A stretch of 64,000 nt of DNA from Thermoplasmata archaeon (GTDB lineage: Archaea; Thermoplasmatota; Thermoplasmata; Lutacidiplasmatales; UBA184). Of the stretch, positions 18,077 to 27,808 are shown one piece after another. The stretch is from contig JAKAUN010000008.1 in NCBI GenBank assembly GCA_021817605.1, positions 105,561 to 169,560 on the forward strand. Reading direction: 5' to 3'. How positions within the stretch are numbered: position 1 is the first letter of the stretch; every line of letters begins with the position of its first letter. Both the position numbers and the translations under genes were made by a program. The notes under the pieces were generated by a model that did no database searches, was not told the origin of the DNA, and saw only the letters and a list, made by a program, of their open reading frames with translations.

Positions 18077-18549
18077 GCCCGGGCCGCCCCGAGCTGCGGG
18101 TCAACGGCCGCGCGGTGGATCTCGAGGAGGTGCCCGTCGAGGAGCGGCTCCTCGACACCCTCCGCTGGCGTCTCGGCCTCAAGGGGACGAAGGACGGATG
18201 CCGCTCGGGAGCGTGCGGGGCCTGCACGGTCCTCCTTGACGGGAGGACGGCACTCAGCTGCCTTGCGCTCACCCACGAGCTCGAAGGCTCCGAGGTGCTG
18301 ACGGTCGAGAGCCTCTCCTCGACGCCGGTCGGTCGGCGGGTCGAGCGCGCCTTCGTGGAGGAGGGGGCCCTCCAGTGCGGCTACTGCACACCGGGATTCG
18401 TCGTCGCGCTTACCGGCCTCCTCGAGGAGCACGGAAGCTCCGTGCCGACCACGACCCTCCTCGAGGAGCTCGGCACGAATCTCTGCCGCTGCACCGGCTA
18501 CCGCTCTATTGTCCGGGCGGTGGAGCGCGCCCGCAGGGAGCTCCCGTGA
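18073..18549 (+). CDS. Molybdenum hydroxylase 2Fe-2S (small) subunit, CoxS-like
   Basis: CRSGACGACTVLLDG and CGYCTPGF...LCRCTGYRSI; ATGA overlap with the upstream gene. Confidence 0.95.
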   Translation: MSPGRPELRVNGRAVDLEEVPVEERLLDTLRWRLGLKGTKDGCRSGACGACTVLLDGRTALSCLALTHELEGSEVLTVESLSSTPVGRRVERAFVEEGALQCGYCTPGFVVALTGLLEEHGSSVPTTTLLEELGTNLCRCTGYRSIVRAVERARRELP

Positions 18550-20786
18550 GCCTCTCGCCGCGGCCGGACGCCGAGCTCAAGGTCCGCGGGCAGGCCGGCT
18601 TCGGCATGGACCTAGAGGCCCCCGGGATGCTCTGGGGAGCCCTCGTCCTCTCCCCCGTCGCGCACGGGCGCATCCGCTCGGTCGACCTCTCGGCCGCCCG
18701 GGCGCTCCCGGGGGTGACGGCGGTCGGAGCCTCGGATGTCGGTGTCCTCATGGGAGGGCTGCGCGGCGACGCGGAGCGTCCTCCGTTCCCCACCGAGGAG
18801 GTCGTCCATGCCTACCAGCCCCTGGCGGCGGTCGCCGCCCCCTCGCTCGCCCGCGCGCGCGAGGCGGCCCGTGCGGTACGCCTCACGATCGACACCCTGA
18901 CTTCCGTCACCGAGATCGAGTCGGTCTTTCCCGACTGGCCCGGCGCCGAGGGGGCGCGCTCGTCGCACGTCCTCGCCCACGTGCTCGCGAGGCGGGGAGA
19001 GGTCGAGGAGGCGTTCGCGGACGCGGAGCTGGTCGTCCGGGAGACCTACCGCACTCCCGGGGTCCACCAGGTGGCCCTCGAGCCCCACGCCTGCCTCGCC
19101 GAGGTCGCGGACGGCCGTTGGTCCGTGCGCACGACGACCCAGACCCCGTTCGGGATCCGCGAGGATGCCGCCTCGATCCTCGGCCTCGCGGAGAAGGAGC
19201 TCCTCGTCGAGGGCATGTGGGTCGGCGGCGGCTTCGGCGGGAAGAACTCCGCGCTCATCGAGCCGTATGCCCTACTCCTCGCGAAGGCCTCGGGGCGCCC
19301 GGTCCGCCTCGCGCTGACCTACCGCGAGGAGTTCCTGCTCGGCCGCACGACGCTCCCCATGGTCGTTCGGCTCGACACCGGGGTGCGCAACGGACGCATC
19401 GTCGCGCGCCGGGTCCGCCTCCTCCTGGACGGCGGCGCCTCGCTCCCCGGCCGCGACTTTGCCGCCGGTTACTCGATCGGCTTCCTCCTGGGGCCGTACG
19501 CGACCGAATCGTTCGAGGTCGAGGGCTACGCCGTCCGTACGAACCGTCCCCCGTTCGGGGCCCATCGCGCCCCTCTCGCCCCCCAGTGCGCCTTCGCCCT
19601 CGAGTCCCACATGGAAGAGGTCGCGCGGCGGATCGGGGCCGACCCCGTGGAGTTCCGTCTCGCGCATCTCTGGTCGGAGGGCTCGACGACCTCCTTCGGC
19701 CAGAAGGTCGGCCCCTTCGGGCTCCCGGCCGCGCTCCGGGCGGCGCAGCGGCGCGCGGCTGCCTGGCGCGCCGAGCGGGTTCCGGGCCATGGGATCGGTA
19801 TCGGCGTGGGGTTCTGGTCGACCTCGGTGGGCGCCGGCGGGGAGGCCCGGGTCCGCCTCACTCCCACCGAGCTCGTCCTCCAGCAGGGGGAGCGGGAGAT
19901 CGGCAGCGGGAGCGTCCTCGTCGGGCTCTCGGCGGTCGTCGAGCGGCGCACCGGCCTTCCCCGGGAGCGCATCCGGGTGGATTACCAGGACACCTCGACC
20001 GCGCCGTTCGACTCGGGGGTCTTCGGCAGCCGGACGGTCGGAGCCCTCGGGACGGCAGTGCTCCGGGCGATCGAAGCGCTGCTCTCCGAGGTCGCCCGCC
20101 GGCTCGGCACCGAAGGGGAGGTCCGCCTGGTCGTGGAGGCGGGGGAGATACACGTCCGCTCGGAGACGGGCTCGAAGCCGGTCCGCGAGCTTCTTCGACC
20201 CTCGGACCGCAGCGCCGGAGGACTCGTCGCCGAGGGCCGCCACTACCCTCCGTCCGGGAAGATCGACGCGTCGCTGGTCGTCGACGGAAGCTTCTACGCC
20301 TACCACGACTTCGCCGGGGCGGCGCACGTGGCGGAGGTATCGGTCGATCCCGAGACCGGCACCGTGCGTCTCGAGCGCTACGCCGCCTTCCACGACGTCG
20401 GACGGGTCGTCGATTGGCCGAGCGCCCGTGCGCAGGTCGAAGGCGGGGTCGTGATGGGGATCGGCAGCGCCCTCACCGAGGAGGCGATCTGGTCGGGCGA
20501 CGGCCGCCTCGTCAACGCCAGCCTCCTCGACTACCGCATCCCGACCCTCGGCGAGGTCCCTCCGATCGACGTCGAGTTCCTCGAGGGGTTCGAAGGCGCC
20601 GGGCCGTTCGGGGCCAAGGGGCTCGGCGAGCCGCCGATCATCCCCGTGCCCGCGGCGGTCGCCTCCGCGGTGCGCGAGGCGACCGGGGCACATCTCACGG
20701 AGCTGCCTCTCTCGGCCGAGCGCGTGGCCCGAGCTCTTAAGCGCGGGCGAACGTCCCCGTCGCCCGATGGCTCTCGGGACCGCTGA
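18546..20786 (+). CDS. Molybdenum hydroxylase large (Mo-cofactor) subunit, xanthine dehydrogenase/aldehyde oxidase family
   Basis: VGGGFGGKNSALIEPYALLLA, C-terminal GPFGAKGLGEPPIIPVPAAVASAV; GTGA overlap with the small subunit. Confidence 0.9.
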   Translation: MSLSPRPDAELKVRGQAGFGMDLEAPGMLWGALVLSPVAHGRIRSVDLSAARALPGVTAVGASDVGVLMGGLRGDAERPPFPTEEVVHAYQPLAAVAAPSLARAREAARAVRLTIDTLTSVTEIESVFPDWPGAEGARSSHVLAHVLARRGEVEEAFADAELVVRETYRTPGVHQVALEPHACLAEVADGRWSVRTTTQTPFGIREDAASILGLAEKELLVEGMWVGGGFGGKNSALIEPYALLLAKASGRPVRLALTYREEFLLGRTTLPMVVRLDTGVRNGRIVARRVRLLLDGGASLPGRDFAAGYSIGFLLGPYATESFEVEGYAVRTNRPPFGAHRAPLAPQCAFALESHMEEVARRIGADPVEFRLAHLWSEGSTTSFGQKVGPFGLPAALRAAQRRAAAWRAERVPGHGIGIGVGFWSTSVGAGGEARVRLTPTELVLQQGEREIGSGSVLVGLSAVVERRTGLPRERIRVDYQDTSTAPFDSGVFGSRTVGALGTAVLRAIEALLSEVARRLGTEGEVRLVVEAGEIHVRSETGSKPVRELLRPSDRSAGGLVAEGRHYPPSGKIDASLVVDGSFYAYHDFAGAAHVAEVSVDPETGTVRLERYAAFHDVGRVVDWPSARAQVEGGVVMGIGSALTEEAIWSGDGRLVNASLLDYRIPTLGEVPPIDVEFLEGFEGAGPFGAKGLGEPPIIPVPAAVASAVREATGAHLTELPLSAERVARALKRGRTSPSPDGSRDR

Positions 20787-21924
20787 GATCCGCGGCCTGC
20801 TCGACAGCTACCCGTCGCGCCCGACGGTCGCGGCGGTGGGGTCCCACTCCGCGATCGACATCGCCGACGGGGCGGTGAGCGAGGGGTTCCCGAGCCTCGT
20901 CCTTGCCCAGGCCGGGCGCGAGACGACCTACGCGCGCTACTTCCGCACCCTGAGAGCGGCTGACGGCACGCGACGCCGCGGCTGCGTCGACGAGGTCTGG
21001 ACCTATCCCAAGTTCGCCGATCTCGCCCTTCCCCCCGAGCAGGAGCGGCTGCGCAGCCGCGGTGCCCTCCTCGTCCCGAACCGGGCGCTCAGCTCCTATC
21101 TCCCGCTCACGGTCCTCGAGGACGAGCTTCGGGTGCCGCTCGTCGGGAGCCGCGCCCTCCTAAGGATCGAGGAGCGCTCGGAGCGGGAGAACTACTACAC
21201 GCTGCTCGAGCGCGCCGGGGTCCGAGCGCCTCGGCGCGTGAAGGACCCTTCGGCGATCGACGGCCTCGTCATGGTGAAGTTGCCTCACGCCCAGCGCCGC
21301 CTGGAGAGGGGCTTCTTCACCGCCGCGAGCGAGGCGGAGTATCGCGCCAAGAGCGAGGCACTCATCGCGCGAGGAACGGTTGACCCGTTGGACCTCAAGG
21401 CGGCGCGGATCGAGGAGTACGTGCTCGGCCCGGTCTTCAACTTCAACTTCTTCTTCTCCCCTCTCGCCGAGCGCTCGGAAGGGCTCGAGCTGCTCGGCGT
21501 GGACGAGCGTCGGGAGAGCGATCTCGATGGTCTCGTGCGCCTGCCGGCCCCGCAGCAGCTTTCGCTGCCGGAGGCCTCGCGCATCCCGCAGTACACCGTG
21601 GTCGGCCACGGGACGCTCACCGTCCGCGAATCGACGCTCGAGGAGGTCTTCGCCCTCGGGGAGAAGTTCGTCGACGAGAGCCGTCGTACCGCCCCTCCCG
21701 GCATCGTCGGTCCGTTCTGCCTGCAGACCTGTCTCGACCGCGACGGACGGCCGAGCGTCTTTGACGTCGCTGCCCGCATCGGCGGGGGGACGAACGTCCA
21801 CCTCTCCCTCGGGCATCCCTACGGCAACGCGCTCTGGCGCACGCCGATGAGCTCGGGACGCCGGGTCGCCCTCGAGATCCGTCGGGCGCTGGAGGAAGGC
21901 CGCCTCTCGGAGATCGTCACGTGA
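20767..21924 (+). CDS. purP: Formate-dependent AICAR ligase (FAICAR synthetase)
   Basis: VGSHSAIDIADGAVSEGFPSLVLAQAGRE...GSRALLRIEERSERENYYTLLERAG...FDVAARIGGGTNVHLSLGHPY. Confidence 0.93.
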   Translation: MALGTAEIRGLLDSYPSRPTVAAVGSHSAIDIADGAVSEGFPSLVLAQAGRETTYARYFRTLRAADGTRRRGCVDEVWTYPKFADLALPPEQERLRSRGALLVPNRALSSYLPLTVLEDELRVPLVGSRALLRIEERSERENYYTLLERAGVRAPRRVKDPSAIDGLVMVKLPHAQRRLERGFFTAASEAEYRAKSEALIARGTVDPLDLKAARIEEYVLGPVFNFNFFFSPLAERSEGLELLGVDERRESDLDGLVRLPAPQQLSLPEASRIPQYTVVGHGTLTVRESTLEEVFALGEKFVDESRRTAPPGIVGPFCLQTCLDRDGRPSVFDVAARIGGGTNVHLSLGHPYGNALWRTPMSSGRRVALEIRRALEEGRLSEIVT

Positions 21925-23102
21925 GCGATCCTCCCGCCGCGTCGCCGACGCTCGCTCGGACGGCGCTCCATGCCTTCCACCTCCGCCACGCCGCTCACCT
22001 GGTCCCGTTCGCGGGCTGGGAGATGCCGCTCTACTACACGAGCATCCTCGCCGAACACCGGGCCGTCCGCTCGACGGTCGGCCTCTTCGACGTCTCGCAC
22101 ATGGGCATCCTCACGGTCGATGGCGCCCAGGCTTCCGACCTGCTCGGCCGACGGACGACGGCGAACGTGGAGCGGCTTGCCCCCGGCCAGGTCCGCTACA
22201 CGTTCCTCCTCGAGGCGAGCGGCCACATCGTCGACGACCTCCTGGTGAGCCGCATCGACACCGGCGAGGAGCTTGCCCGCCGCTTCGTGGTCGTCCCGAA
22301 CGCCGCGCGGACCGCGGAGGTCGAGGAGATCCTCCGCCAGCACCGGGGTCCCGCGGTCGAGATCGCCCGATGGAACCCGAAGGTCGCGCTCCTCGCGGTC
22401 CAGGGCCCGGGATCTCGTCGGCTGCTCGAGCAGCGGTTCGGCTGGGAGCTCTCCCACCTCGGCTTCTACCGCACGGCGTTCTTCCCGAAGGGCCGATCGA
22501 CCCCTCCGTCCGCGGGGGAGCTCGGGCCGCGCCTTCCCTCGGGCCTCGCCACCTCCTACCTCGTGAGCCGCACCGGCTACACCGGCGAGCTCGGCTACGA
22601 GCTCTTCCTCCCCTCCGAGGAGGCCGACGCCGTCGCCGAGTCGCTGGTCGCAGAGGGAGCCGTTCCGACCGGCCTCGGGGCACGCGACACGCTCCGTCTG
22701 GAGAAGGGCTACCTCCTGAGCGGCCAGGAGTTCCATCGCGACCGCTCCCCGCTCGAGGCCGGGCAGGAGCGGTTCGTCGAGTTCGACCATCCGTTCGTCG
22801 GCCGCGCCGCTCTTGAGAAGGAGCGGACCGAGGGGCCTCCGAGCCGCCTGGTCGGCCTCTTGGTCGAGGAGGCCGGGGCCATACCGCGCCACGGCTCGGC
22901 GGTCTACTCCGAGGGAAAGCGCCTCACGGAGGCGACCAGCGGAGGGCTCTCCCCCGGGCTCGGGAAGGGCGTGGCGCTCGCCTACCTGCCCCGGGAGCTC
23001 GCCCGAGCCGGCACCGAGCTCGGTGTCGAGCTACGCGGTCGGCAGGTCCCGGCCCGGGTCGTCGATCTGCCGTTCGTCCGCGCCGCTCCGACCCGAGGCT
23101 AA
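21921..23102 (+). CDS. gcvT: Aminomethyltransferase (glycine cleavage T-protein)
   Basis: VPFAGWEMPLYYTSILAEHRAVRSTVGLFDVSHMG...GHIVDDLLVSR...YLVSRTGYTGELGYELF...GLGARDTLRLEKGYLLSGQEF. Confidence 0.95.
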   Translation: MSDPPAASPTLARTALHAFHLRHAAHLVPFAGWEMPLYYTSILAEHRAVRSTVGLFDVSHMGILTVDGAQASDLLGRRTTANVERLAPGQVRYTFLLEASGHIVDDLLVSRIDTGEELARRFVVVPNAARTAEVEEILRQHRGPAVEIARWNPKVALLAVQGPGSRRLLEQRFGWELSHLGFYRTAFFPKGRSTPPSAGELGPRLPSGLATSYLVSRTGYTGELGYELFLPSEEADAVAESLVAEGAVPTGLGARDTLRLEKGYLLSGQEFHRDRSPLEAGQERFVEFDHPFVGRAALEKERTEGPPSRLVGLLVEEAGAIPRHGSAVYSEGKRLTEATSGGLSPGLGKGVALAYLPRELARAGTELGVELRGRQVPARVVDLPFVRAAPTRG

Positions 23103-23134
23103 GTAGATAGACCGGCCCTGCGCATCGCAGAGGT

Positions 23135-25552
23135 ATGGCCGCCGCCACGCGCACCCTGTCGTTCGTGGGTCGGCCCGAGACGGTCGAGGAGCTCCGCCGG
23201 CGCTTCGAGGACCTACGGGCAGGCAGCGGCGGCGTCACCCTCCTTCTCGGCGACACCGGGGTCGGCAAGTCGACGCTCGTCGCCGAGCTCGTGGAGGAGA
23301 TCCGGGCGGGAGGCGTCCGGCTCCTCGAGGGGCGGGCTCCGCCGTCGGACGCTCCGCCGCCGTTCTCGCTCCTTCGGGGCGCGCTTGAGGCCGCCTCGCG
23401 CCGGGCGGAGGATGGCCCCGGCGCTCCCCTCGGCGAGCTCCTGGGCGGCGGGGTCATCCTCGGCTTTGCTCCCCGCCTCGGCGACGACCTCCCCCATGCC
23501 CCGGTCCGGGTCGAGGAGCGGATCCTCAGTGCCCTCGGAGAGGAGGCGGAGCTGCCGGGGGGCCGGCGGGAGGCCCTCTGGGCCGCCCTGGTCGACCAGT
23601 TCCGGCAGTTCACCGAGCGCGGGCCGACCGTGCTCATCCTCGAGGACCTCCACCGCGCCGACGATCCGAGCCTGGATGCCGTCGAGCACCTGGCGCGGCA
23701 GCTGCGCGACCAGCCACTCTGGGTGCTCGCCACCGTCCGCTCCTACGGCTCGCTGCCCCCCGCCCGACGGGCGCGCCTCAAGGCCTTCGAGACCCAGACC
23801 GGCGCCCGCCGCATCCACCTTTCTCCGCTCTCCTCGGGGGAGGTCGCCGAGTTCCTCCACCGTCGCGAGCCCGAGCGCCAGTTCACCGAGGAGGAGATCG
23901 CCCGCCGTTACTCCGAGACCGGCGGCAATCCCCTGCTCCTCGAGCAGTTCGACCGACGGCTTCCCCCGCTCGGCGGGTGGGCCGCTGCCGGGGCTGGGGG
24001 GGGAGGCGAGGCTCCCGTGGCCCCCCCCGCCCCGGTCTCCGAGGAGGAGGAACGGGTGCTCGCGGTGGCGGCCGTCGTCGGGCCCGAGGTGCCTTTCCAG
24101 CTCCTCCTGCGCGCGAGCGGCGAGGAGGAAGAGCAGCTCACCGAGACGCTCGACCGACTCGTCGCCCGCGGCCTGCTCCTCGAGCGGCCCGGCGAGGTCC
24201 TCACGTTCGCCAGCGACGCCGTCCGCTCCGAGCTCTACGGGCAGCTCACCGAGAGCCGCCGGCGCCTGCTCCACCGCCGCGTCGGCGAGGCACTCGAGGC
24301 GGCCGGCTCGGCCGACCCGAGCACGATCTACGCGCTCGCCCACCACTTCTTCCTCGGCAAGCTGGACGGGCGCTCGGTGCGCTACAACCGCATGGCCGCC
24401 GAGATCGCCGGTCACGCCCACGCGAGCGAGATCGCCCGCCATCACCTCGAGCGGGCGCTCGAGAGCCTGCGTCGCGGGGCCCCCGAGGATTGGACGCAGG
24501 AGACCGAGCTCGTTCTCGAGCTCGCCGAGGAGACCGAGCAGGCGGGGGCGTTCGCCAAGGCCGAGGCGCTGCTGCGCCATCACCTCTCGCGGCCCCAGCT
24601 CGCCGAGAAGATCCCCGCCTCGCTGCGCGTCCTTGCCGAGACCTACCTCGTCCGGATCGGGGCCGACCGGGGCAACTGGACCGCCGCCGAGGAGGTCACG
24701 GCCCGCCTGCTCGCGACGCCCGACCTGGGCGGCGATCTGCTCGTGGTCGTGGCGTTGCGCCACCTTCGGGCGGAGTCGCTCTTCTACCAGGGACGCTACA
24801 CGGACGCGCTGGCCGAGCACGACGAGGAGCTTCGGCTGGCGCGGGCGGCAGGCAACGAGCGCGCCGCCGCGCTCGCGCGCTCTCGTCGGGCGAGCGTCCT
24901 GTCGATGATGGGCCGCAACGAGGAGGCGCTCGAGGAGGGCCGCGCCGCCGCCCTCGAGCTCGAGAGGCTCGGGGACCTACGCAACGCCTCCCACGCTCAC
25001 CTCTTCGTGGGGGTGCTCCTCGCCGGGTTCAAGGGCTCGCCGGTGCGCCTGGACGCGTCGATCGGCGAGTTCGTCGAGGCGATCCGCCTCGCCGAGAAGG
25101 TGGGAGACCCCCGCCGCGTCGGCTGGGCCCTGTTCAACTGGGCGGACGTGCTGCGCCAGGCCGGCCGCCTCGAAGAGGCCTGGGAGCGGGATCTGCGCTC
25201 GCGCGAGACCCTCGAGCGCATCGGCGACCGCTTCGGCCTCGTCCAGTCGCTCATCGTTGCCGGCAAGATCGCGACCCAGAAGCGCGCGTTCGACCGGGCC
25301 GAGGCCGAACTCCTCGAGGCCTATCGCATCGTTCGGGAGATCAAAGCCCCGCCCGACGAGGTCGACGTGATGTTGCGGCTCGCGCAGCTCTCCCTCGCGA
25401 GGGGAGACCTTCCCGGCGCCCGACGACGGGCCGAGGAGCTCGAGAGGCTCAACGTCCGCGCCCTGCGCCCGGATCTCGTCACCGAGGTCGAACAGCTCGG
25501 GGGTGCCCTCGCCGAGGGGGCGGCCCCTCCGTCCGATGCCCCGCCGACCTGA
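23135..25552 (+). CDS. STAND/AAA-type ATPase with C-terminal TPR array
   Basis: Walker A LLLGDTGVGKSTLV, Walker B TVLILEDLHRADDPSLD, long alpha-helical repeat region. Confidence 0.75.
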   Translation: MAAATRTLSFVGRPETVEELRRRFEDLRAGSGGVTLLLGDTGVGKSTLVAELVEEIRAGGVRLLEGRAPPSDAPPPFSLLRGALEAASRRAEDGPGAPLGELLGGGVILGFAPRLGDDLPHAPVRVEERILSALGEEAELPGGRREALWAALVDQFRQFTERGPTVLILEDLHRADDPSLDAVEHLARQLRDQPLWVLATVRSYGSLPPARRARLKAFETQTGARRIHLSPLSSGEVAEFLHRREPERQFTEEEIARRYSETGGNPLLLEQFDRRLPPLGGWAAAGAGGGGEAPVAPPAPVSEEEERVLAVAAVVGPEVPFQLLLRASGEEEEQLTETLDRLVARGLLLERPGEVLTFASDAVRSELYGQLTESRRRLLHRRVGEALEAAGSADPSTIYALAHHFFLGKLDGRSVRYNRMAAEIAGHAHASEIARHHLERALESLRRGAPEDWTQETELVLELAEETEQAGAFAKAEALLRHHLSRPQLAEKIPASLRVLAETYLVRIGADRGNWTAAEEVTARLLATPDLGGDLLVVVALRHLRAESLFYQGRYTDALAEHDEELRLARAAGNERAAALARSRRASVLSMMGRNEEALEEGRAAALELERLGDLRNASHAHLFVGVLLAGFKGSPVRLDASIGEFVEAIRLAEKVGDPRRVGWALFNWADVLRQAGRLEEAWERDLRSRETLERIGDRFGLVQSLIVAGKIATQKRAFDRAEAELLEAYRIVREIKAPPDEVDVMLRLAQLSLARGDLPGARRRAEELERLNVRALRPDLVTEVEQLGGALAEGAAPPSDAPPT

Positions 25553-26435
25553 TCGGCCCGTGGAGGGGCTCGTGTCCCTCGTCCTGGGCGCGCTGGAAGA
25601 GGACCGCTACCGTCAGGACCGCACGACGCGGGCCGTGCTGCCGAGGCCCCTCCGCGCGGTCGGGATCGTTACCGCCGAGCGCGTGGGCGTGGTCTCGGGG
25701 CTCGCGGCGGTCGCCGAGGCCTCCCGCAGGGTGGGGCTTCGGGCCACGACCCGCTCCAAGGACGGGGCCCGCGTCGGCCCCGGCCAAGAGGTCCTCCGTC
25801 TCGAGGGCGACGCCCGCCGGATCCTCGCCGTGGAGCGCAGCCTGCTCAACGTGCTGATGCACGCGAGCGGGGTGGCGAGCGCGACGGCCCGGGCCGTCCG
25901 GGCGGCACGAGGCTCGCGTCCCCGTCTCGAGGTCTGGGCGACGCGCAAGACGCTCCCCGGCCTCCGCGACCTCGAGAAGGCGGCGGTCGTGCACGGAGGG
26001 GGCCGACCCCACCGACGCGACCTCTCCGACGGGGTCCTCGTCAAGAACAATCACCTCGCCCTCGTTCCGCTCGAGGAGGCGCTCCGCCGGCTCGCCCGAC
26101 GGGAAGCCCGACGGGAGGGCGGCGGCCGGCCGATCCAGGTCGAGGTCCGCACCGCCGACGAGGCCGTGCGCGCGGCCCGAGCCGGCGCGACCGCGCTGCT
26201 CGTCGACAACGCCCCCCCCGCCCGGGCCCGGGCGATCCTCTCGGTCCTGCGGGCCGCCCGGCTGCGTCGCGGCCTCTGGGTCGAGCTCTCGGGGGGGATC
26301 ACCCCGGAGAACGTGGGATGCTACCGAAAGGTCGGGGCGGATGCGGTGAGCCTGGGGTGCCTCACCCACTCGGCCGAGGCGCTTCCTTTCCACCTCAAGC
26401 TTCGGCCCCCGAGGTTAAGTCGGCGGGCGAACTAG
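25536..26435 (+). CDS. nadC: Nicotinate-nucleotide pyrophosphorylase
   Basis: VERSLLNVLMHASGVASATA...ATRKTLPGLRDLEKAAVVHGGGRPHRRDLSDGVLVKNNHLAL...VELSGGITPENV. Confidence 0.95.
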   Translation: MPRRPDRPVEGLVSLVLGALEEDRYRQDRTTRAVLPRPLRAVGIVTAERVGVVSGLAAVAEASRRVGLRATTRSKDGARVGPGQEVLRLEGDARRILAVERSLLNVLMHASGVASATARAVRAARGSRPRLEVWATRKTLPGLRDLEKAAVVHGGGRPHRRDLSDGVLVKNNHLALVPLEEALRRLARREARREGGGRPIQVEVRTADEAVRAARAGATALLVDNAPPARARAILSVLRAARLRRGLWVELSGGITPENVGCYRKVGADAVSLGCLTHSAEALPFHLKLRPPRLSRRAN

Positions 26436-26452
26436 TTCGTCCGGTACCGACC

Positions 26453-27358
26453 GTGACGCTCGCCGAGGAGATCCGCACGCTCAAGGAGGAACGGGACGCC
26501 GTCCTCCTTGCCCACAACTACCAGCGCCCGGAGGTCCAGGACATAGCCGATTTCGTCGGCGACTCGCTCTATCTCTCGCGCAAGGCGATGGAATCCGACC
26601 GCTCGGTGATCGTCTTCGCCGGCGTGAGGTTCATGGCCGAGACCGCCAAGATCCTCAACCCGCGGCGGACCGTGCTGCTTCCCGACCTCAAGGCCGGCTG
26701 CGGGCTCGCCGACGCGATCACGGCCGAGCAGCTGCGGGCCTGGAAGGCCGAACACCCCGGGGCCTTTGTCGTCGCCTACATCAACACCTCGGCGGAGGTC
26801 AAGGCCGAGGCCGACGTCTGCTGCACGAGCTCGAACGCCCTCAAGGTCGTCCAGCAGGTCGAGCCCGGACGGGAGATCCTGTTCCTGCCGGACATGTTCC
26901 TCGGCGACTACGTCCGCCGCAAGACCGGCCGTGCGATGCACCTGTGGGTCGGCGACTGTCCGGTCCATGCCAAGCTCCGTCCCGAGACCCTCGCCCGGGC
27001 CCGTGCGGAGCATCCCGGCGCCCCCGTGGTCGCCCACCCGGAGTGCGGCTGCGCGAGCCAGGTCCTCCCCGAGGTCGATCGCGTCCTCTCCACCGACGGG
27101 ATGGTCCGGTTCGCGGAGGAGACCCGCGACCGCGAGGTCCTGGTCGCCACCGAGGTCGGGATCCTGCATCGGATGCGTCGGCTCAACCCGACGACCCGCT
27201 TCTCCGCCCTGGACGCCGAGGCGGTCTGCCCGTACATGAAGGAGATCGACCTCGAAGACGTCCGCGACGCGCTGGCACGACTCCAGTACCGCATCGAGGT
27301 CGACCCCGAGGTCGCCGGGAAGGCACGACGCGCCCTCGAGCGGATGGTCGCTGCCTGA
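26453..27358 (+). CDS. nadA: Quinolinate synthase
   Basis: LLAHNYQRPEVQDIADFVGDSLYLSRKA...VRFMAETAKILNP...LPDLKAGCGLAD...HPECGC...CPYMKEI. Confidence 0.96.
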   Translation: MTLAEEIRTLKEERDAVLLAHNYQRPEVQDIADFVGDSLYLSRKAMESDRSVIVFAGVRFMAETAKILNPRRTVLLPDLKAGCGLADAITAEQLRAWKAEHPGAFVVAYINTSAEVKAEADVCCTSSNALKVVQQVEPGREILFLPDMFLGDYVRRKTGRAMHLWVGDCPVHAKLRPETLARARAEHPGAPVVAHPECGCASQVLPEVDRVLSTDGMVRFAEETRDREVLVATEVGILHRMRRLNPTTRFSALDAEAVCPYMKEIDLEDVRDALARLQYRIEVDPEVAGKARRALERMVAA

Positions 27359-27382
27359 GCGGCGCCCGCCGGCCTACGGCCC

Positions 27383-27751
27383 CTACAGGTGGGGGAGGAT
27401 CGTCCCGAGATGGGACTTCCACAGGTAGTAGGTGTAGCCGAAGAGGACGAGCGCGCCCAGGAAGACGACCCCGATGGCGCTCCACGCCGGCTTCTTCGTC
27501 AGGTAGAAGTGCGGGCTCAGCGGGTTGATCCGGGTTCCCAGGAGCGAGAAGCCCGAGAGGAACAGGGTGACCCCGAGGCTCGCCGGGAGCAAGAGCGAGT
27601 AGCGGCCGAGGAAGACACCGAGCACGACGAAGAACACCGCGACGGGGATCGCGGCATGCGACCGACGCGACTCCTTCGACGCGCGCGAGGCTGGGAGCGG
27701 GGGCGCGTCGCGGGGCCTCGGGCGGCTCCCTTGCTGCGCGTCGGGTCCCAA
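27383..27751 (-). CDS. Small multi-TM membrane protein, unknown function
   Basis: Three to four hydrophobic segments (IPVAVFFVVLGVFLGRYSLLLPASLGVTLFLSGFSLL...WSAIGVVFLGALVLFGYTYYLW); TTG start uncertain. Confidence 0.45.
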   Translation of the reverse strand: MGPDAQQGSRPRPRDAPPLPASRASKESRRSHAAIPVAVFFVVLGVFLGRYSLLLPASLGVTLFLSGFSLLGTRINPLSPHFYLTKKPAWSAIGVVFLGALVLFGYTYYLWKSHLGTILPHL

Positions 27752-27808
27752 CGGCCCTCCGTTCCCCCCTTCCTGTGCGAGCGATGGGTAAAAGGGTAGG
27801 GGGCGCCT

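Noticed and set aside
17225-20786. Aerobic CO dehydrogenase (coxMSL) call
   Set aside because: Gene order fits, but the large subunit lacks the form I AYxCSFR loop, so only the broader molybdenum hydroxylase family is claimed.
23135-25552. STAND ATPase as a defence (Avs-like) system
   Set aside because: Has a P-loop ATPase and TPR but no recognisable effector domain, and sits among metabolic genes (gcvT, nadC, nadA).
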